The notes under the pieces: generated by a model
What the model was told of the DNA's origin: nothing
The model's database searches: none
The model's input: the letters and a program-made list of their open reading frames with translations, nothing else
Part shown: positions 1 to 11,600 of the stretch, piece by piece
Layout: each line of letters starts with the position of its first letter
Numbering within the stretch: the first letter of the stretch is position 1
Position numbers and translations under genes: made by a program
Assembly: GCA_947258715.1 (NCBI GenBank)
Contig: CAMYJH010000022.1
Coordinates: 1-64,000, forward strand
Source: an uncultured Gammaproteobacteria bacterium
GTDB taxonomy: Bacteria; Pseudomonadota; Gammaproteobacteria; HK1
Length of the DNA: 64,000 bases
Reading direction: 5' to 3'

Positions 1-94
1 AGGCGTCCGCCACTTGTTCAGGCGCAAAAACGGCCCGCTCGCGTACCGCCAGCGGGGCGGTCTTATGGCTCAATCCGATTGCGTAGACCAACAT
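1..94 (-). CDS. hemA: glutamyl-tRNA reductase, N-terminal fragment (runs off left edge)
   Basis: Only the first 31 codons lie in the window. On the minus strand, ATG at 94 begins MLVYAIGLSHKTAPLAVRER and continues without a stop to base 1. The GLSHKTAPLAVRE segment is the hallmark N-terminus of HemA, the NADPH-dependent enzyme that reduces glutamyl-tRNA to glutamate-1-semialdehyde, the first committed step of C5 tetrapyrrole synthesis. The family is about 420 residues, so over 90% lies outside. No other ATG is near, and the start agrees with family alignments from memory. It is divergent from the sensor kinase gene. hemN, another haem gene, lies 3.3 kb away on the other strand, but no common promoter is visible. 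Confidence 0.85.
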   Translation of the reverse strand, partial: MLVYAIGLSHKTAPLAVRERAVFAPEQVADA

Positions 95-586
95 GACGAT
101 GGCTGCTGTTTGTCCGCTGTAGAAACGTTAGAGAGGGCGTTTGTTTGTTACCTTAGGTATAGCAACATCCGCGCCAATCGGGGCATTTTTGCCAAAGTAC
201 GGACTCGTGGCTGTAAACCGCTAACAGCGCCCCGTCCTCCGTCCCGACATGGTAAGCGTATCTTGTGGCAACCTCCAAAACCCCCAATTTCGGGAATGGA
301 CACCTCGTGCCCACACGAGTTTGGGATGTTTTGCGCTCCGCCCGATCCCGATTAGGCCCTCTCAAACCGCCCGCGGACCCACCCTGAGCCGGCTCGAGGC
401 CGCTGTAATCCACGTGTGAACGGATTGAGCGGTCGGCGGTCCCACTGCCCATCGTCCACGCTTCGTTTAGGCATGAATTTTGCTTCCCGTTGCCCAGTAT
501 CGTCGCCCGGCCCTTAATGGCGTAAATTGCAACCAGTTGATCGGCCGTCGACGCGTCTGAACACAGCCCACACCCGGTTTCGCACG
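95..586. other. intergenic region between hemA and the sensor kinase
   Basis: About 490 bases with no convincing gene. Open frames exist on both strands but their translations are rich in Arg, Cys and Pro and match nothing known. Many gammaproteobacteria carry a TPR or LolB gene divergent from hemA; none is visible here. A small dyad TACCT-T-AGGTA lies at 149-159 and a hairpin CTCGTG-ccca-CACGAG at 304-319. The hemA promoter must lie here, but no clear -35/-10 pair was recognised. Confidence 0.5.
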
Positions 587-3295
587 ATGCTCAAGCTCAC
601 CTCGTACTTTCGTCGGCTCCCCGTCCGCAACAAGCTTTTGCTGCTCACCTTATTGACCAGCAGCGTCGCACTCATGTTCGCCGCGGCAATTTACACTGTT
701 TACCAGCTCTCGATGCTTCGTCAAGAGCTTACGAACGACGTCGCCGCGCTTGCGGACGTGGTCGCCGAGAGGGGACGGGTCGCCATTCGGCGCAATGACC
801 GAGAGGCCCTCGAGCCGACCCTCAACGCCCTATCTGGCCATAAGTACGTATCCTCTGCATTAGTTTACTCCAAAGACGGCACTCAGTTTGCCGTATACCG
901 ACGCGGCGCCACACCTTCCGAGAGCGCCTTCTACTCAGAGCTTCCGGTACCACCGCCGGCCCCCTCGAGAGAGGTCTTTTTCAGACCGGTGTTGGATCAG
1001 GGCGAAACCATCGGATCGGTATACCTCAGCGCGGACCTGAACAAGCTGTACCGGCGGTTGACCGAGCAGGGAATGATTGCCGCGGCCGTGATGCTCGCCT
1101 CGTTCTTTGTTGCCTTTCTGCTCACCAATCGACTGCGGAGAGAAATCACTGAACCGATTCAGACCCTCACACGCGCGGCCCGAGTAGCGTCCACGCCCGA
1201 TCGAATCGCCCCTTCGGCTTCTGGTGGGCGGGAGGACGAATTTGGAATCCTCATGCAAGCCTTCCATGGATTGCTGGCTCAGGTCGAGGACCGAGACGCC
1301 GCACTTCGTTTGAGCGAACAGCGTTTCCGGAGCTTGACGGAAGACAACTCTGACCTCGTAACCGTTATCGAGCCTGAGGGCCGTATTTGCTATCAGAGCC
1401 CATCCAGCAGATTCACGCTTGGCTACCCCGCGGCAGCTCTTCAGGGGCAAAATTTGTTCGACTTCATCAAGAACGAGGACAAGAGCCATGTTAAGAAAAT
1501 ATTGCGCCAAGCTGAGGAGGCGCCGGACTTGCCTGTCGCCATCGATTTTCGCTGGCGCCACCAGGACGGAAGCTGGCGCTATATGGAATCCCGCTGCGCC
1601 AATCAGCTCGATAATCCTGCGGTAAAGGGCATCGTCATCAACGCCCGAGATGCTACTGAGAAAAAATTAGCCGCAGCTGAGCTCGAAGCGGCCAAAGAGG
1701 CAGTAGAACTCGCAGAGCGCACGAAATCGCGCTTTCTCGGTAACGTGAGTCACGAGATCCGAACACCGGTTACGACAATCCTGGGCATGACCGAGCTGTT
1801 GCACCGAACTGATTTGACCTCTAATCAGAGCCATTACGTCAACCTGGTAAGAAATAGCGGGCACACCCTGCTGAGTATTATCGACGACATCCTGTCGTTA
1901 TCGATGATGCAATCCGGGCGAATCGCTTTAGATTGTCTCGTCTTCGACCTCTACGTGCTTGTAGAAGAAGCGCTCGAAATGATGTCGCAGCGTGCGGATG
2001 CGAAAGGTCTTGAGCTATGTGCGATGATTGAACCTGACGTGCCGAGGTTTTTTCGGGGCGATCCGAATAAACTCCGGCAAGTCGTAATCAATTTGGTGGG
2101 TAACGCTGTTAATTTCACAGACCACGGGGAAATCGAAGTTAACGTATCAGCAACGCGGCAGGGAACGGAAAACGCATTGCTTAGATTTGCGATTCGTGAC
2201 ACCGGAATCGGCATTCCGGAACCGATGCAAAAGCAGTTATTCACACCTTTCGTGCAGACAGATGACTCGTCCAAGCGGCGCAGCGGTGGAACAGGCGTCG
2301 GACTCGCGATATCTCGTACACTCATTTCGATGATGGGCGGCGAAATCGGGTTCGAGAGCGTGCTTGGCGCCGGATCTTGTTTTTGGTTTACCGCCCGTTT
2401 GGAGACGCAGTCCGAAAGAATCAAGGACGATGCCACGTCAAAGGTTTTCGAGAATCATCGTGCGATTGTCGCGGCAAGCAACGGTACCATGCGTCGAGTT
2501 CTCGTACGTCAGCTTGAAAATTTAGGCTTCGACACCGACGATTTGGATTGCGGAAGCAAGGCGATAGAGTGTGTGCAACGCGCGTCCACGGCCGCGATTC
2601 CATATTCGATACTATTTTTCGACCGCTCGCTGAAAGACCTGGACGGCATTAGCGTTGCAAGGGCTCTTCGTTCAGATCCAGGCATCGGGCCAATCGCGCT
2701 CGTAATGACGACATCGCTCCAGGGTATGCTCGATGTAGATGCTCTTCGCGAAGAAGGCATTGACTTACAATTGACCAAGCCGGTTAAGCAAACCCGACTT
2801 TCGGCGAGTCTCAGTGAGGTGTTAACAGAGCGAAGCCACGCTTTGCCGGCGAAAGGCAAGAGTTCTCGGCGCTTGATCGACGGGCTACGCCAACAGCGCG
2901 CGGATGCCAAAAAGGGACGCATTCTGCTGGCGGACGATGACGAATCAATTCGCGAGGCTTTTTCACTCATGCTTGAAGTACTAGGCTATGAGGTGGAGGT
3001 TGCCGAGAACGGCGCCAAAGCAGTAGAAGCTTATCAGCGAGGCGATCACGACCTCATTTTGATGGACTGCCAGATGCCGGAGTTGAGCGGACTTGGTGCA
3101 ACATCACGAATTCGGGAACTGGATAAACGTGGATCTCACATTCCAATCATAGGAATGACGGGGAACGTGGAGGAAGGTGGGCGCAAACAACACAAGGCCG
3201 TCGGCATGAATGAGCTTCTTGTAAAACCTGTGCCCATGGAGCGGCTTGCAGCTATATTGGAAAATTATGTCATCCAGAGGAAGAAGGTGCGCTGA
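587..3295 (+). CDS. hybrid sensor histidine kinase with two receiver domains
   Basis: A membrane-bound hybrid kinase of 902 residues from the ATG at 587; the frame stays open to a TTG at 527, but that extension is not membrane-like. Order: TM1 (about 17-40), a periplasmic sensor loop, TM2 (about 165-185), HAMP-like linker, PAS domain (about 250-370), HisKA with His389 in NVSHEIRTP, HATPase_c with N box (LVGNAVNF), G1 (DTGIGIP) and G2 (GGTGVGLAIS), then two receivers. The C-terminal receiver has the acidic pair (LLADDDES), Asp827 (LILMDCQMP) and Lys (LLVKPVP). The first keeps Asp679 and a Lys but has VAASN where the acidic pair should be, so it may be a poor phosphoacceptor. No response regulator gene is adjacent, so the output pathway is unknown. 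Confidence 0.9.
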   Translation: MLKLTSYFRRLPVRNKLLLLTLLTSSVALMFAAAIYTVYQLSMLRQELTNDVAALADVVAERGRVAIRRNDREALEPTLNALSGHKYVSSALVYSKDGTQFAVYRRGATPSESAFYSELPVPPPAPSREVFFRPVLDQGETIGSVYLSADLNKLYRRLTEQGMIAAAVMLASFFVAFLLTNRLRREITEPIQTLTRAARVASTPDRIAPSASGGREDEFGILMQAFHGLLAQVEDRDAALRLSEQRFRSLTEDNSDLVTVIEPEGRICYQSPSSRFTLGYPAAALQGQNLFDFIKNEDKSHVKKILRQAEEAPDLPVAIDFRWRHQDGSWRYMESRCANQLDNPAVKGIVINARDATEKKLAAAELEAAKEAVELAERTKSRFLGNVSHEIRTPVTTILGMTELLHRTDLTSNQSHYVNLVRNSGHTLLSIIDDILSLSMMQSGRIALDCLVFDLYVLVEEALEMMSQRADAKGLELCAMIEPDVPRFFRGDPNKLRQVVINLVGNAVNFTDHGEIEVNVSATRQGTENALLRFAIRDTGIGIPEPMQKQLFTPFVQTDDSSKRRSGGTGVGLAISRTLISMMGGEIGFESVLGAGSCFWFTARLETQSERIKDDATSKVFENHRAIVAASNGTMRRVLVRQLENLGFDTDDLDCGSKAIECVQRASTAAIPYSILFFDRSLKDLDGISVARALRSDPGIGPIALVMTTSLQGMLDVDALREEGIDLQLTKPVKQTRLSASLSEVLTERSHALPAKGKSSRRLIDGLRQQRADAKKGRILLADDDESIREAFSLMLEVLGYEVEVAENGAKAVEAYQRGDHDLILMDCQMPELSGLGATSRIRELDKRGSHIPIIGMTGNVEEGGRKQHKAVGMNELLVKPVPMERLAAILENYVIQRKKVR

Positions 3296-3393
3296 TATCC
3301 TTGAAATCGAATCTCACTTGTTTTTGATTCGACCTGATTGTCGGCAATCACGAACGATCGGTGAGCCCAGGCGCCCGAACGATAGGTGAGAAA

Positions 3394-4758
3394 ATGCTAA
3401 AAAAAGAGCTTTTCAAGAAATACGACGTTCCTGCGCCACGCTATACCAGTTATCCGACCGTGCCGTATTGGAGCGGGGAAGGGTTTTCCGTCCAACGGTG
3501 GGAGGAAACCGTGGGGCGGACGTTCACGGAAACGAATAAGGAAGCAATAGGTCTCTACATTCATCTGCCGTTCTGCGAAAGTTTATGCACCTTCTGCGGC
3601 TGCAATAGACGAATAACGAAGAATCATGCGGTCGAAGTTCCGTACATAGAGCGATTACTCCAGGAATGGTCGACTTATCTGGAACTTTGGGGCGCGAAAC
3701 CTCGAATAAAGGAATTACATCTTGGTGGCGGCACGCCAACCTTTTTCTCACCGGACAATTTGCATCAGCTCATTTCCGCGATCCTGTCGGAATCCGAGAT
3801 AGCGGACGAGCCTGAATTCGGTTTCGAGGCTCATCCGAACAACACCACGGTCGAACACCTCAGCGTGCTCTACGATCTCGGATTTCGCAGGTTCAGTCTC
3901 GGAGTCCAGGACTTAGACCCGGTCGTACAGGAAACCATTAACCGCATTCAACCGTATGAGAAGGTCGAGAGCGTCACCCGTGCCGCGCGGGAAATCGGTT
4001 ACAGTTCCATCAACTTCGATCTGGTATACGGGCTCCCACGGCAGAAGCTGTCCAGCATCTGGAACACCGTGACCGAGGTTAACAAACTGCGTCCGGATCG
4101 AATCGCCTTTTACAGCTACGCCCACGTTCCCTGGATAAAAGGTGTTGGTCAAAGAAACTTCTCCGAATCCGACCTGCCGCTTGACGCCGAGAAACGGGCC
4201 TTGTACGAAGTCGGTCGAGAGTTGCTCGAGGAAGCTGGTTATCATGAGATCGGGCTCGATCATTTCGCCCTGGAAGAGGACGCCTTATATCGTGCATCCC
4301 GGAATAAGACCCTACATCGAAACTTCATGGGATACACGACTGCGCATACGAAACTTCTTATCGGACTCGGCGTGTCGGCCATCAGCGATTCCTGGTATGC
4401 CTTCGCCCAGGACGACAAGGCGTTGAAGACTTATTCCGAGGCGGTTGAATCCGGTCGTTCTCCAATCGTTCGCGGGCACATACTGACGGAAGAAGATTTA
4501 AGGCTGCGCCAGCACATCTTGAATATCATGTGCCAGTTGGAAACCAGATTCAGTGAAGCAGAGACCCAGTGCCCTCGACTAAAACAAGGCCTCAATCGAC
4601 TGGCGACAATGGAAAAAGATGGCTTGGTTCAAGTTCGAGGAGATACTCTTCGGGTGTTGAAGGAGGGTCGGCCCTTCTTACGCAACATCTGCATGGCACT
4701 CGACGCTCGATATTGGGACCGGCAAGCTAAAACTCAGGTATTCAGCCGAGCAATCTGA
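3394..4758 (+). CDS. hemN: oxygen-independent coproporphyrinogen III oxidase
   Basis: A radical SAM enzyme that decarboxylates coproporphyrinogen III to protoporphyrinogen IX without oxygen, in the cytoplasm. The 454-residue product matches the usual length of about 457. The cluster-binding CX3CX2C motif is Cys61, Cys65 and Cys68 (LPFCESLCTFCGC), followed by the glycine-rich GGGTP SAM motif. The ATG at 3394 is chosen because AGGTGAG sits just upstream; a GTG at 3361 is in frame but lacks that support. A 14-base dyad GATTG-tcgg-CAATC (3336-3349) lies upstream. It does not match the FNR/Anr consensus, though anaerobic control would be expected for this enzyme. Transcription probably ends at the hairpin at 4866-4893, shared with amtB. 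Confidence 0.95.
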   Translation: MLKKELFKKYDVPAPRYTSYPTVPYWSGEGFSVQRWEETVGRTFTETNKEAIGLYIHLPFCESLCTFCGCNRRITKNHAVEVPYIERLLQEWSTYLELWGAKPRIKELHLGGGTPTFFSPDNLHQLISAILSESEIADEPEFGFEAHPNNTTVEHLSVLYDLGFRRFSLGVQDLDPVVQETINRIQPYEKVESVTRAAREIGYSSINFDLVYGLPRQKLSSIWNTVTEVNKLRPDRIAFYSYAHVPWIKGVGQRNFSESDLPLDAEKRALYEVGRELLEEAGYHEIGLDHFALEEDALYRASRNKTLHRNFMGYTTAHTKLLIGLGVSAISDSWYAFAQDDKALKTYSEAVESGRSPIVRGHILTEEDLRLRQHILNIMCQLETRFSEAETQCPRLKQGLNRLATMEKDGLVQVRGDTLRVLKEGRPFLRNICMALDARYWDRQAKTQVFSRAI

Positions 4759-4865
4759 TCCTGCGCCTCAAGGGCAGCGGGCTGAAAAATCAAACCTCTC
4801 GCTTGTCTCCGACAGCCTCTAGAGCTGGGTTGTCCCGATCGACGTGGACATTGGGCGTTGGAAGT

Positions 4866-4893
4866 AAAAGGCCGGGAATCTTCCCGGCCTTTT
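4866..4893. terminator. bidirectional intrinsic terminator between hemN and amtB
   Basis: AAAAGGCCGGGAA and TTCCCGGCCTTTT form a perfect 13-base inverted repeat with a two-base centre, giving a GC-rich stem flanked by A and T tracts on both strands. It lies between the convergent ends of hemN (4758) and amtB (4917), so it can stop transcription from either side. Confidence 0.85.
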
Positions 4894-4916
4894 TAGTTGA
4901 ACCAAGACGGTTTGAG

Positions 4917-6215
<1,299 letters not shown>

Positions 6216-6242
6216 GATCGATCTCTCCTTAGATTGGTATGT

Positions 6243-6698
<456 letters not shown>

Positions 6699-6767
6699 TT
6701 ATCGACGGCGCGAAGCGGCATCCGGCGGCATTCAGAGGCACCGAAGCGGAGCGGGGAACTCCGAGCA

Positions 6768-6784
6768 TGCACCAGAATTGTGCA
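6768..6784. promoter_or_regulatory. NtrC-binding site (enhancer)
   Basis: TGCACCAGAATTGTGCA differs by one base in its outer half-sites from the NtrC consensus TGCACC-N5-GGTGCA. It lies about 110 bases upstream of the sigma-54 promoter, the usual enhancer distance. Just beyond it lies the start of the divergent mug gene. Confidence 0.7.
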
Positions 6785-6828
6785 GATCTATATCCAACGC
6801 TACCCGCGGGCAATCTGTCGCTCCGAAG

Positions 6829-7368
6829 ATGAAAACGCTGCCGGATTATCTGCGCCCTGGTCTTCGTATCGTTTCCATCGGGCTCAATCCTTCACTGCCT
6901 TCGGTTGAGGCCGGGTTTTACTTTGCGAATCCGCGTAACCGGTTCTGGCGCGCGTTGAATCGATCCGGCCTGGCAGCTGGGCCCGTGACGCCTTCGGTAA
7001 AGGCGATGGATATCCTGTTCCAGCGTGACGACATCGGCTTTACCGACGTGGTGAAACGGCCGACGCGAGGGGGCGCCGAGCTTCGAGCGGCGGACTATCG
7101 CCGGGACGCGCCGCAGCTTAAAGCCAAGCTCGAGCGTTTCCGGCCGACCATCGCCTGGTTCCACGGCAAGCAGGCCTACGGTCTTTATCTCCGCCACGGC
7201 GACAAGCGCACGCAGGTGAAGGCAAGCTGGGGCGCGCAGTCTCTTCGCATAGGAATCAGCCGGGTTTACGTCACGCCAAACCCGAGTCCCGCCAATGCGA
7301 CTTATTCCCTAAGCGATCTGATTGGCTGGTATCGCAGGCTGGCGCGATACGCTGCAGTCGATGATTGA
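6829..7368 (+). CDS. mug: mismatch-specific uracil/thymine DNA glycosylase (Mug/TDG family)
   Basis: A 179-residue base-excision repair enzyme, likely removing uracil (and perhaps ethenocytosine or thymine) from G:U/G:T mispairs. The motif GLNPSLPSVEAGFYFANPRN corresponds to the Mug GINPG active-site loop with its catalytic Asn, followed by the NRFWRALN segment; VTPNPSPANATYS near the C-terminus is the mismatch-recognition loop. The ATG at 6829 is preferred; an upstream TTG at 6778 would begin inside the NtrC-like site. Family length is about 165-170, so the fit is good. It is divergent from glnK with no obvious functional link. Confidence 0.9.
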   Translation: MKTLPDYLRPGLRIVSIGLNPSLPSVEAGFYFANPRNRFWRALNRSGLAAGPVTPSVKAMDILFQRDDIGFTDVVKRPTRGGAELRAADYRRDAPQLKAKLERFRPTIAWFHGKQAYGLYLRHGDKRTQVKASWGAQSLRIGISRVYVTPNPSPANATYSLSDLIGWYRRLARYAAVDD

Positions 7369-7514
7369 GTCACCGATCTGCATAAGCGGCGGGGACTTTG
7401 ATAGGATGCGCCGATTTTTGCAGCACTTAGCCGCTTGCTGTTCTATGACTCGGCTCGAAGTGCGCGACCCGCGGCCGGGCCCGTTCAGTTTCAAAAGGTA
7501 GAGGAGTGAGACTC

Positions 7515-8330
7515 ATGGAAAACATCCTAACAATCATCCAAAACGCCATCGCCACCTGGGGGCTCAAGTTGGTCGCGGCCATCGCCATCCTTGTGATCGG
7601 CAGATGGCTAGCGGGCGTGGTCACGAAGATCATCAAAGCCGTCATGACCAAAGCCAAAACGGACGAAATGCTGGTGAAGTTCCTCGGCAGCATCGTTTAC
7701 TACGCCCTGCTTGCGTTCGTCATCATCGCCGCCATCTCTCAGCTCGGCGTGCAGACGACGTCGGTGATCGCCGTGTTCGGCGCCGCCGGTCTGGCCATCG
7801 GCCTCGCGCTTCAGGGCTCGCTGGCAAACTTCGCCGCCGGCGTCATGCTGATCGTGTTCAAGCCGTTCAGGGTCGGCGACTACGTCGAGGCGGCGGGTAC
7901 CGCTGGCACCATCGATGGGATCATGATATTCAACACCAAGCTTAAAACGCCGGATAACAAGGTCGTATGGGTTCCAAACGGAAAAATCTTCGACGGCAAT
8001 ATCATCAACTACAACGCCAGCGACACGCGGCGTGTGGACATGGTATTCGGCTGCAGCTACGAAGACGATCTGAGCAAGGCGAAATCGATCCTGGAGGATT
8101 TACTGAAGGACGACGAAAGGATCCTCGACGATCCGGAGGCGACGGTGAAGGTTTCCGCGCTCGCCGACAGCAGCGTCAACTTCAACGTGCGCCCGTGGGT
8201 GAAGACTGCGGACTACTGGGGAGTGTACTGGGACATGACCGAGAAGGTGAAGCTTCGCTTTGACCAGGAGGGCATCAGCATTCCTTATCCGCAGCGAGAC
8301 ATTCACGTGCATCAGGCGCAGGCGGCGTGA
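7515..8330 (+). CDS. mscS: small-conductance mechanosensitive channel, MscS family
   Basis: A 271-residue inner-membrane channel that opens on membrane tension to release solutes during hypo-osmotic shock. Three TM segments occupy about residues 15-100. The pore-lining TM3 is Gly/Ala-rich (AAGLAIGLALQGSLANFAAG), then FKPFRVGDYV opens the beta domain, and the C-terminal alpha/beta domain ends with YPQRDIHV. Length matches E. coli MscS (286). The ATG at 7515 is preceded by GAGGAG at the right distance; a GTG at 7506 lies inside that RBS. It is monocistronic, with a strong terminator at 8395-8438. Confidence 0.95.
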   Translation: MENILTIIQNAIATWGLKLVAAIAILVIGRWLAGVVTKIIKAVMTKAKTDEMLVKFLGSIVYYALLAFVIIAAISQLGVQTTSVIAVFGAAGLAIGLALQGSLANFAAGVMLIVFKPFRVGDYVEAAGTAGTIDGIMIFNTKLKTPDNKVVWVPNGKIFDGNIINYNASDTRRVDMVFGCSYEDDLSKAKSILEDLLKDDERILDDPEATVKVSALADSSVNFNVRPWVKTADYWGVYWDMTEKVKLRFDQEGISIPYPQRDIHVHQAQAA

Positions 8331-8394
8331 GAGTCATGCATTATGAGTGACGCGACGGTTTCTGCTGTCGGTCGCGCCGCGGGCTCCAAATGTG

Positions 8395-8438
8395 AAAAAA
8401 GGGATGTCGACCCGTTTAGATCGTCATCCCCTTTTTTT
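8395..8438 (+). terminator. intrinsic terminator after mscS
   Basis: AAAAAAGGGATG pairs with CATCCCCTTTTTTT across an 18-base loop, with one bulged C, and the arm ends in a run of seven T. It lies 65 bases after the mscS stop. Confidence 0.75.
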
Positions 8439-8447
8439 GATTTGTTT

Positions 8448-8627
8448 ACTGGATTGCCGCTTCCGCGGAAATGACGAGAGGTGGATTGAGCGCGCCGAGA
8501 ATGGGACTGCCGTAGGATGTGGCGCACGGTGCACCCTGCGGTTACGGGGCCTAAGCGAATTGAAGGATTTACCGGCAACCACGTTTCTACGACTCCACCG
8601 TCACTCCCGCGGAAGCGGGAATCCAGT
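8448..8627. repeat. inverted pair of dRS3-like palindromic repeats
   Basis: Two copies of the element whose general form is ACTGGATTCCCGCTTCCGCG plus GGAATGACG lie at 8448-8476 (plus orientation) and 8599-8627 (minus orientation). Each is itself a dyad centred on ATTCCC-GC-N4-GC-GGGAAT. The 120 bases between them hold no gene. The same element recurs at many gaps in the window. Confidence 0.8.
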
Positions 8628-8696
8628 AGACAAACCGTTTATTGAATTCGTAAGAACGCGTTGCGCGCCCGGCGGGATACGCGCGCAGGCAGATTT

Positions 8697-11600
8697 TTAC
8701 TGTATCGGCTTCGCGTCAGCGCGAAGTCGCGTCGGCATTCGCCGGCGCAGGAGTGCGTTGCGCACAGACCATTCGCTTTCGGAGTCGTGGTCGTTGAGAA
8801 GGAAGCGAACCTCTTTGCCCACGTAGACCGCGACGGGGACGCCGTCGCGAAACAGAATGCGGTTGCCGGTAAAGGAAGGCACTCGCTCGCCGGGGAGGAG
8901 AATGCCGACGAGGTTCAAAGGATCTGCTGCGCTTACCGCCACCATCTCGCCGTTTTTGCTCTTGCGGCGCATGGCGCGCATCGCACTCACCGCTTCCGGG
9001 AGGGCGAACTGCTCGCCCACAGGCCCCTCGACGAAGCGCCCGCCGCGGATTTCGCCGCGCGCCTCCAGCCGTCGGCAGACGCGCAAAACGTCCCGCCAAG
9101 GCGCCCTCAGCGGTTCGCGCGAAAGCATCGGCTTCATCAGTACGCCGTAGCGGTTAAGCAGCCTCCACGCCAGGTTCTCGGTGGCCTCGTATCGAGCGCT
9201 GTTCTGATGCGGCAGTTCCGACTGCCTGGAAACGCGTCCCGGGACCCGCGACCAGCGCCCGGCTTCCGAAAGCGGGTTTCGCGATCCGCTTCTCCGCCTA
9301 CGGCTTCCGCCGCGCTTGTGTGCCGGTAGCAACATGGCGCGAAGGCCGGCAAAGCTGTCGGCGTTCACCAGTCCCGCGGCGCAAAGCTCGCCCAGCGCGT
9401 CTTCCAGCTGGCTGCGCAGAAGGCCGGCGCCTGCGGCCAGATCGTCGAAGAAGCACGCGCCTTGGCGGTCAAGACATTGGAGCACCCGCGTCGCCGACGC
9501 GGAGGGGCGCTGCTCGACGGTCTCGGCAAGCGCGAGCCAGTCGGCCAGATCGCCTCGTCTGAGGAGCGTGATAGGGGTACTGCGCACAGGTGGCGAGGTC
9601 CGGCCCCCGTTTCGCCCCGGGCTGCCTGGGGAAAGCCTCAGCCAGGTGAAGCGCCCGGAGAGGCAAAGCGCGTCCAGCCAGCTGCTGTCGTAATCGGACA
9701 CCCGGGCGGCCAGGATTTCCGCTTCCCAGGCGGCTGCCGGGGCCTCGAAGCCCTGCAGCTGATCGACCACCGCGCTGACCGATTCTGGGCCGATCATGCG
9801 GGCATCTTCGGCGATATGCTGCCAATCGAAGAGGAATCGCATGAAATCCGCCAGGGTGACCGGCTCGATCTCCCGCCGCAGCCGACCCAGCGTATAGCGG
9901 TGGATCCGGGCCAGCAGGCGACGTTCGCACCATTCTTCTTCGGTCGCGTCAGGAGTGAAGCGACCGCGAAAGGCGAAGCCCTCAGACTCCAGCGCCACCA
10001 GGGCGGTTGTGGCGGCAGTAATCGGCACCCCCAGCGAGCCGGCGAGGCTCTCCGCGGTCGCCGGTCCTAACCCCTCCAGACGGCTCCGAAGCAGCTCTTT
10101 GAGGGCGATTTCCACCTCCATCGCCCCTGCTGCATGCTCCCGGGGTGCCTCGATTTCGGGGTTCAGCGTGGCCCGGGGATGCACCGTCCGGGCCTCCTGC
10201 AGCCGCTCAGCGGCAACCCAGAGATGGTGGCCATCGCCAATCTCGAGCCGGGTGGCCCGACGGGCCGAGACCAGCTCTGAAAGCCACGTCTTCAGAGCCG
10301 ATGCCGTCGACGACGCGGAGCGCAGCTCCTCGTCGCTGGCGAAGCCCAGGATCACCAGCATGTCGTGCAGCTCGTCGGCATTCGCCACCCGGGGCCAGGC
10401 TTCTTCGCGCACACGGCGTATGGCGTCGTTGTCGAGGCGGCCGAGATCGGCGGCGGATTCCGGATCCAGCCAGCGGCGAGACGCGACCGCGCGGGTTCGG
10501 CGTTCTTCCAGCGGCGCGTCGTCCAGGAAGGCGTAGGGGCGCGCGTTCAAGATCTCCTGGGCAAGCGGCGAGGGCTCGGTCAGGTCGCGGCACACCAGCT
10601 CGAGCTCACCGCTGTGCAAACGGCCCAGCAGCCGCTCCAGCCCGTCGATGTCCATGGCGTCGTTGAGACAATCGTCAATAGTCTGGGCCACCAGCGGGTG
10701 GTCCGGAATCTCGCGCCGTCCGGCCAGGTTCTCGGCGCAGGCGATTTGATCCGGAAACACCACCGCGACTAAGTCCTCCGCCTGCATCCGCTGCAGTTGC
10801 GGCGGCACTTTGCGCCCCCCCTGGACCCTCGGTACCGCCAGCGCGATGTTCGCGTTCCAGCGCCAGCGAACGGTGAACATGGGCGCGTCCAGCAGCGCCT
10901 GCACCAGCACCTCGCGCACGCTCTCCTTGTTGAGATAACGCCCCACCTCCTGCAGCGCGAAGCTGTGGCTTTCGCCCAAGGAGAGCACGATGGCGTCCTC
11001 GGTGGCCGCCGCCTGCAGCTCGAAATTGAATTTGCGGCAGAAGCGCTTGCGCAGCGCAAGTCCAAGGGCGCGGTTGATGCGGCTGCCGAAGCTGGAGTGA
11101 ATGACCAGCTGCATGCCGCCGCTTTCGTCGAAGAAGCGCTCCAGCACCAGATGCCGATCGTCGGGAAGTGCGGTGAGCGCGGCCCGCGCGGCGGCGAGAT
11201 ATTCAACCAGCTGAGTGGCCGCGGGCTCGCTAACACCGTCGATGGCGCGAAGCCAGCGCGCGACTTCGGCACGACTCTCCGACGTGCCTGCGCTATCGCC
11301 CATACGCGCGCCAAGCTCGGCGCGAAGTCGCGCCACGGAAGCCGAAAGCTCGTCGCTTCGCCCCGGCGCTTCGCCGAACCAGAAGGGCATGTTGGGCGGC
11401 ATGCCCTTGGCGTCTTCCACCCGCACCTTGCCGGACTCGATACGCAGCACCCGCCACGAGGTGTTGCCGAGCTGAAAGATGTCTCCCGGCAGGCTCTCGA
11501 TGGCGAAGTCTTCGTTCAGCGTGCCAAGGAAAGTGCCGGCGGGTTCGAGGATGACGTCGTAGTCGGCGTTGTCTGGAATGGCGCCGCCGCTGGTAAGCGC

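Noticed and set aside
14-452. Open frames of 113 and 99 residues on both strands at the left edge
   Set aside because: Low-complexity, no RBS, no family pattern; the first overlaps hemA, which is certain from its N-terminus.
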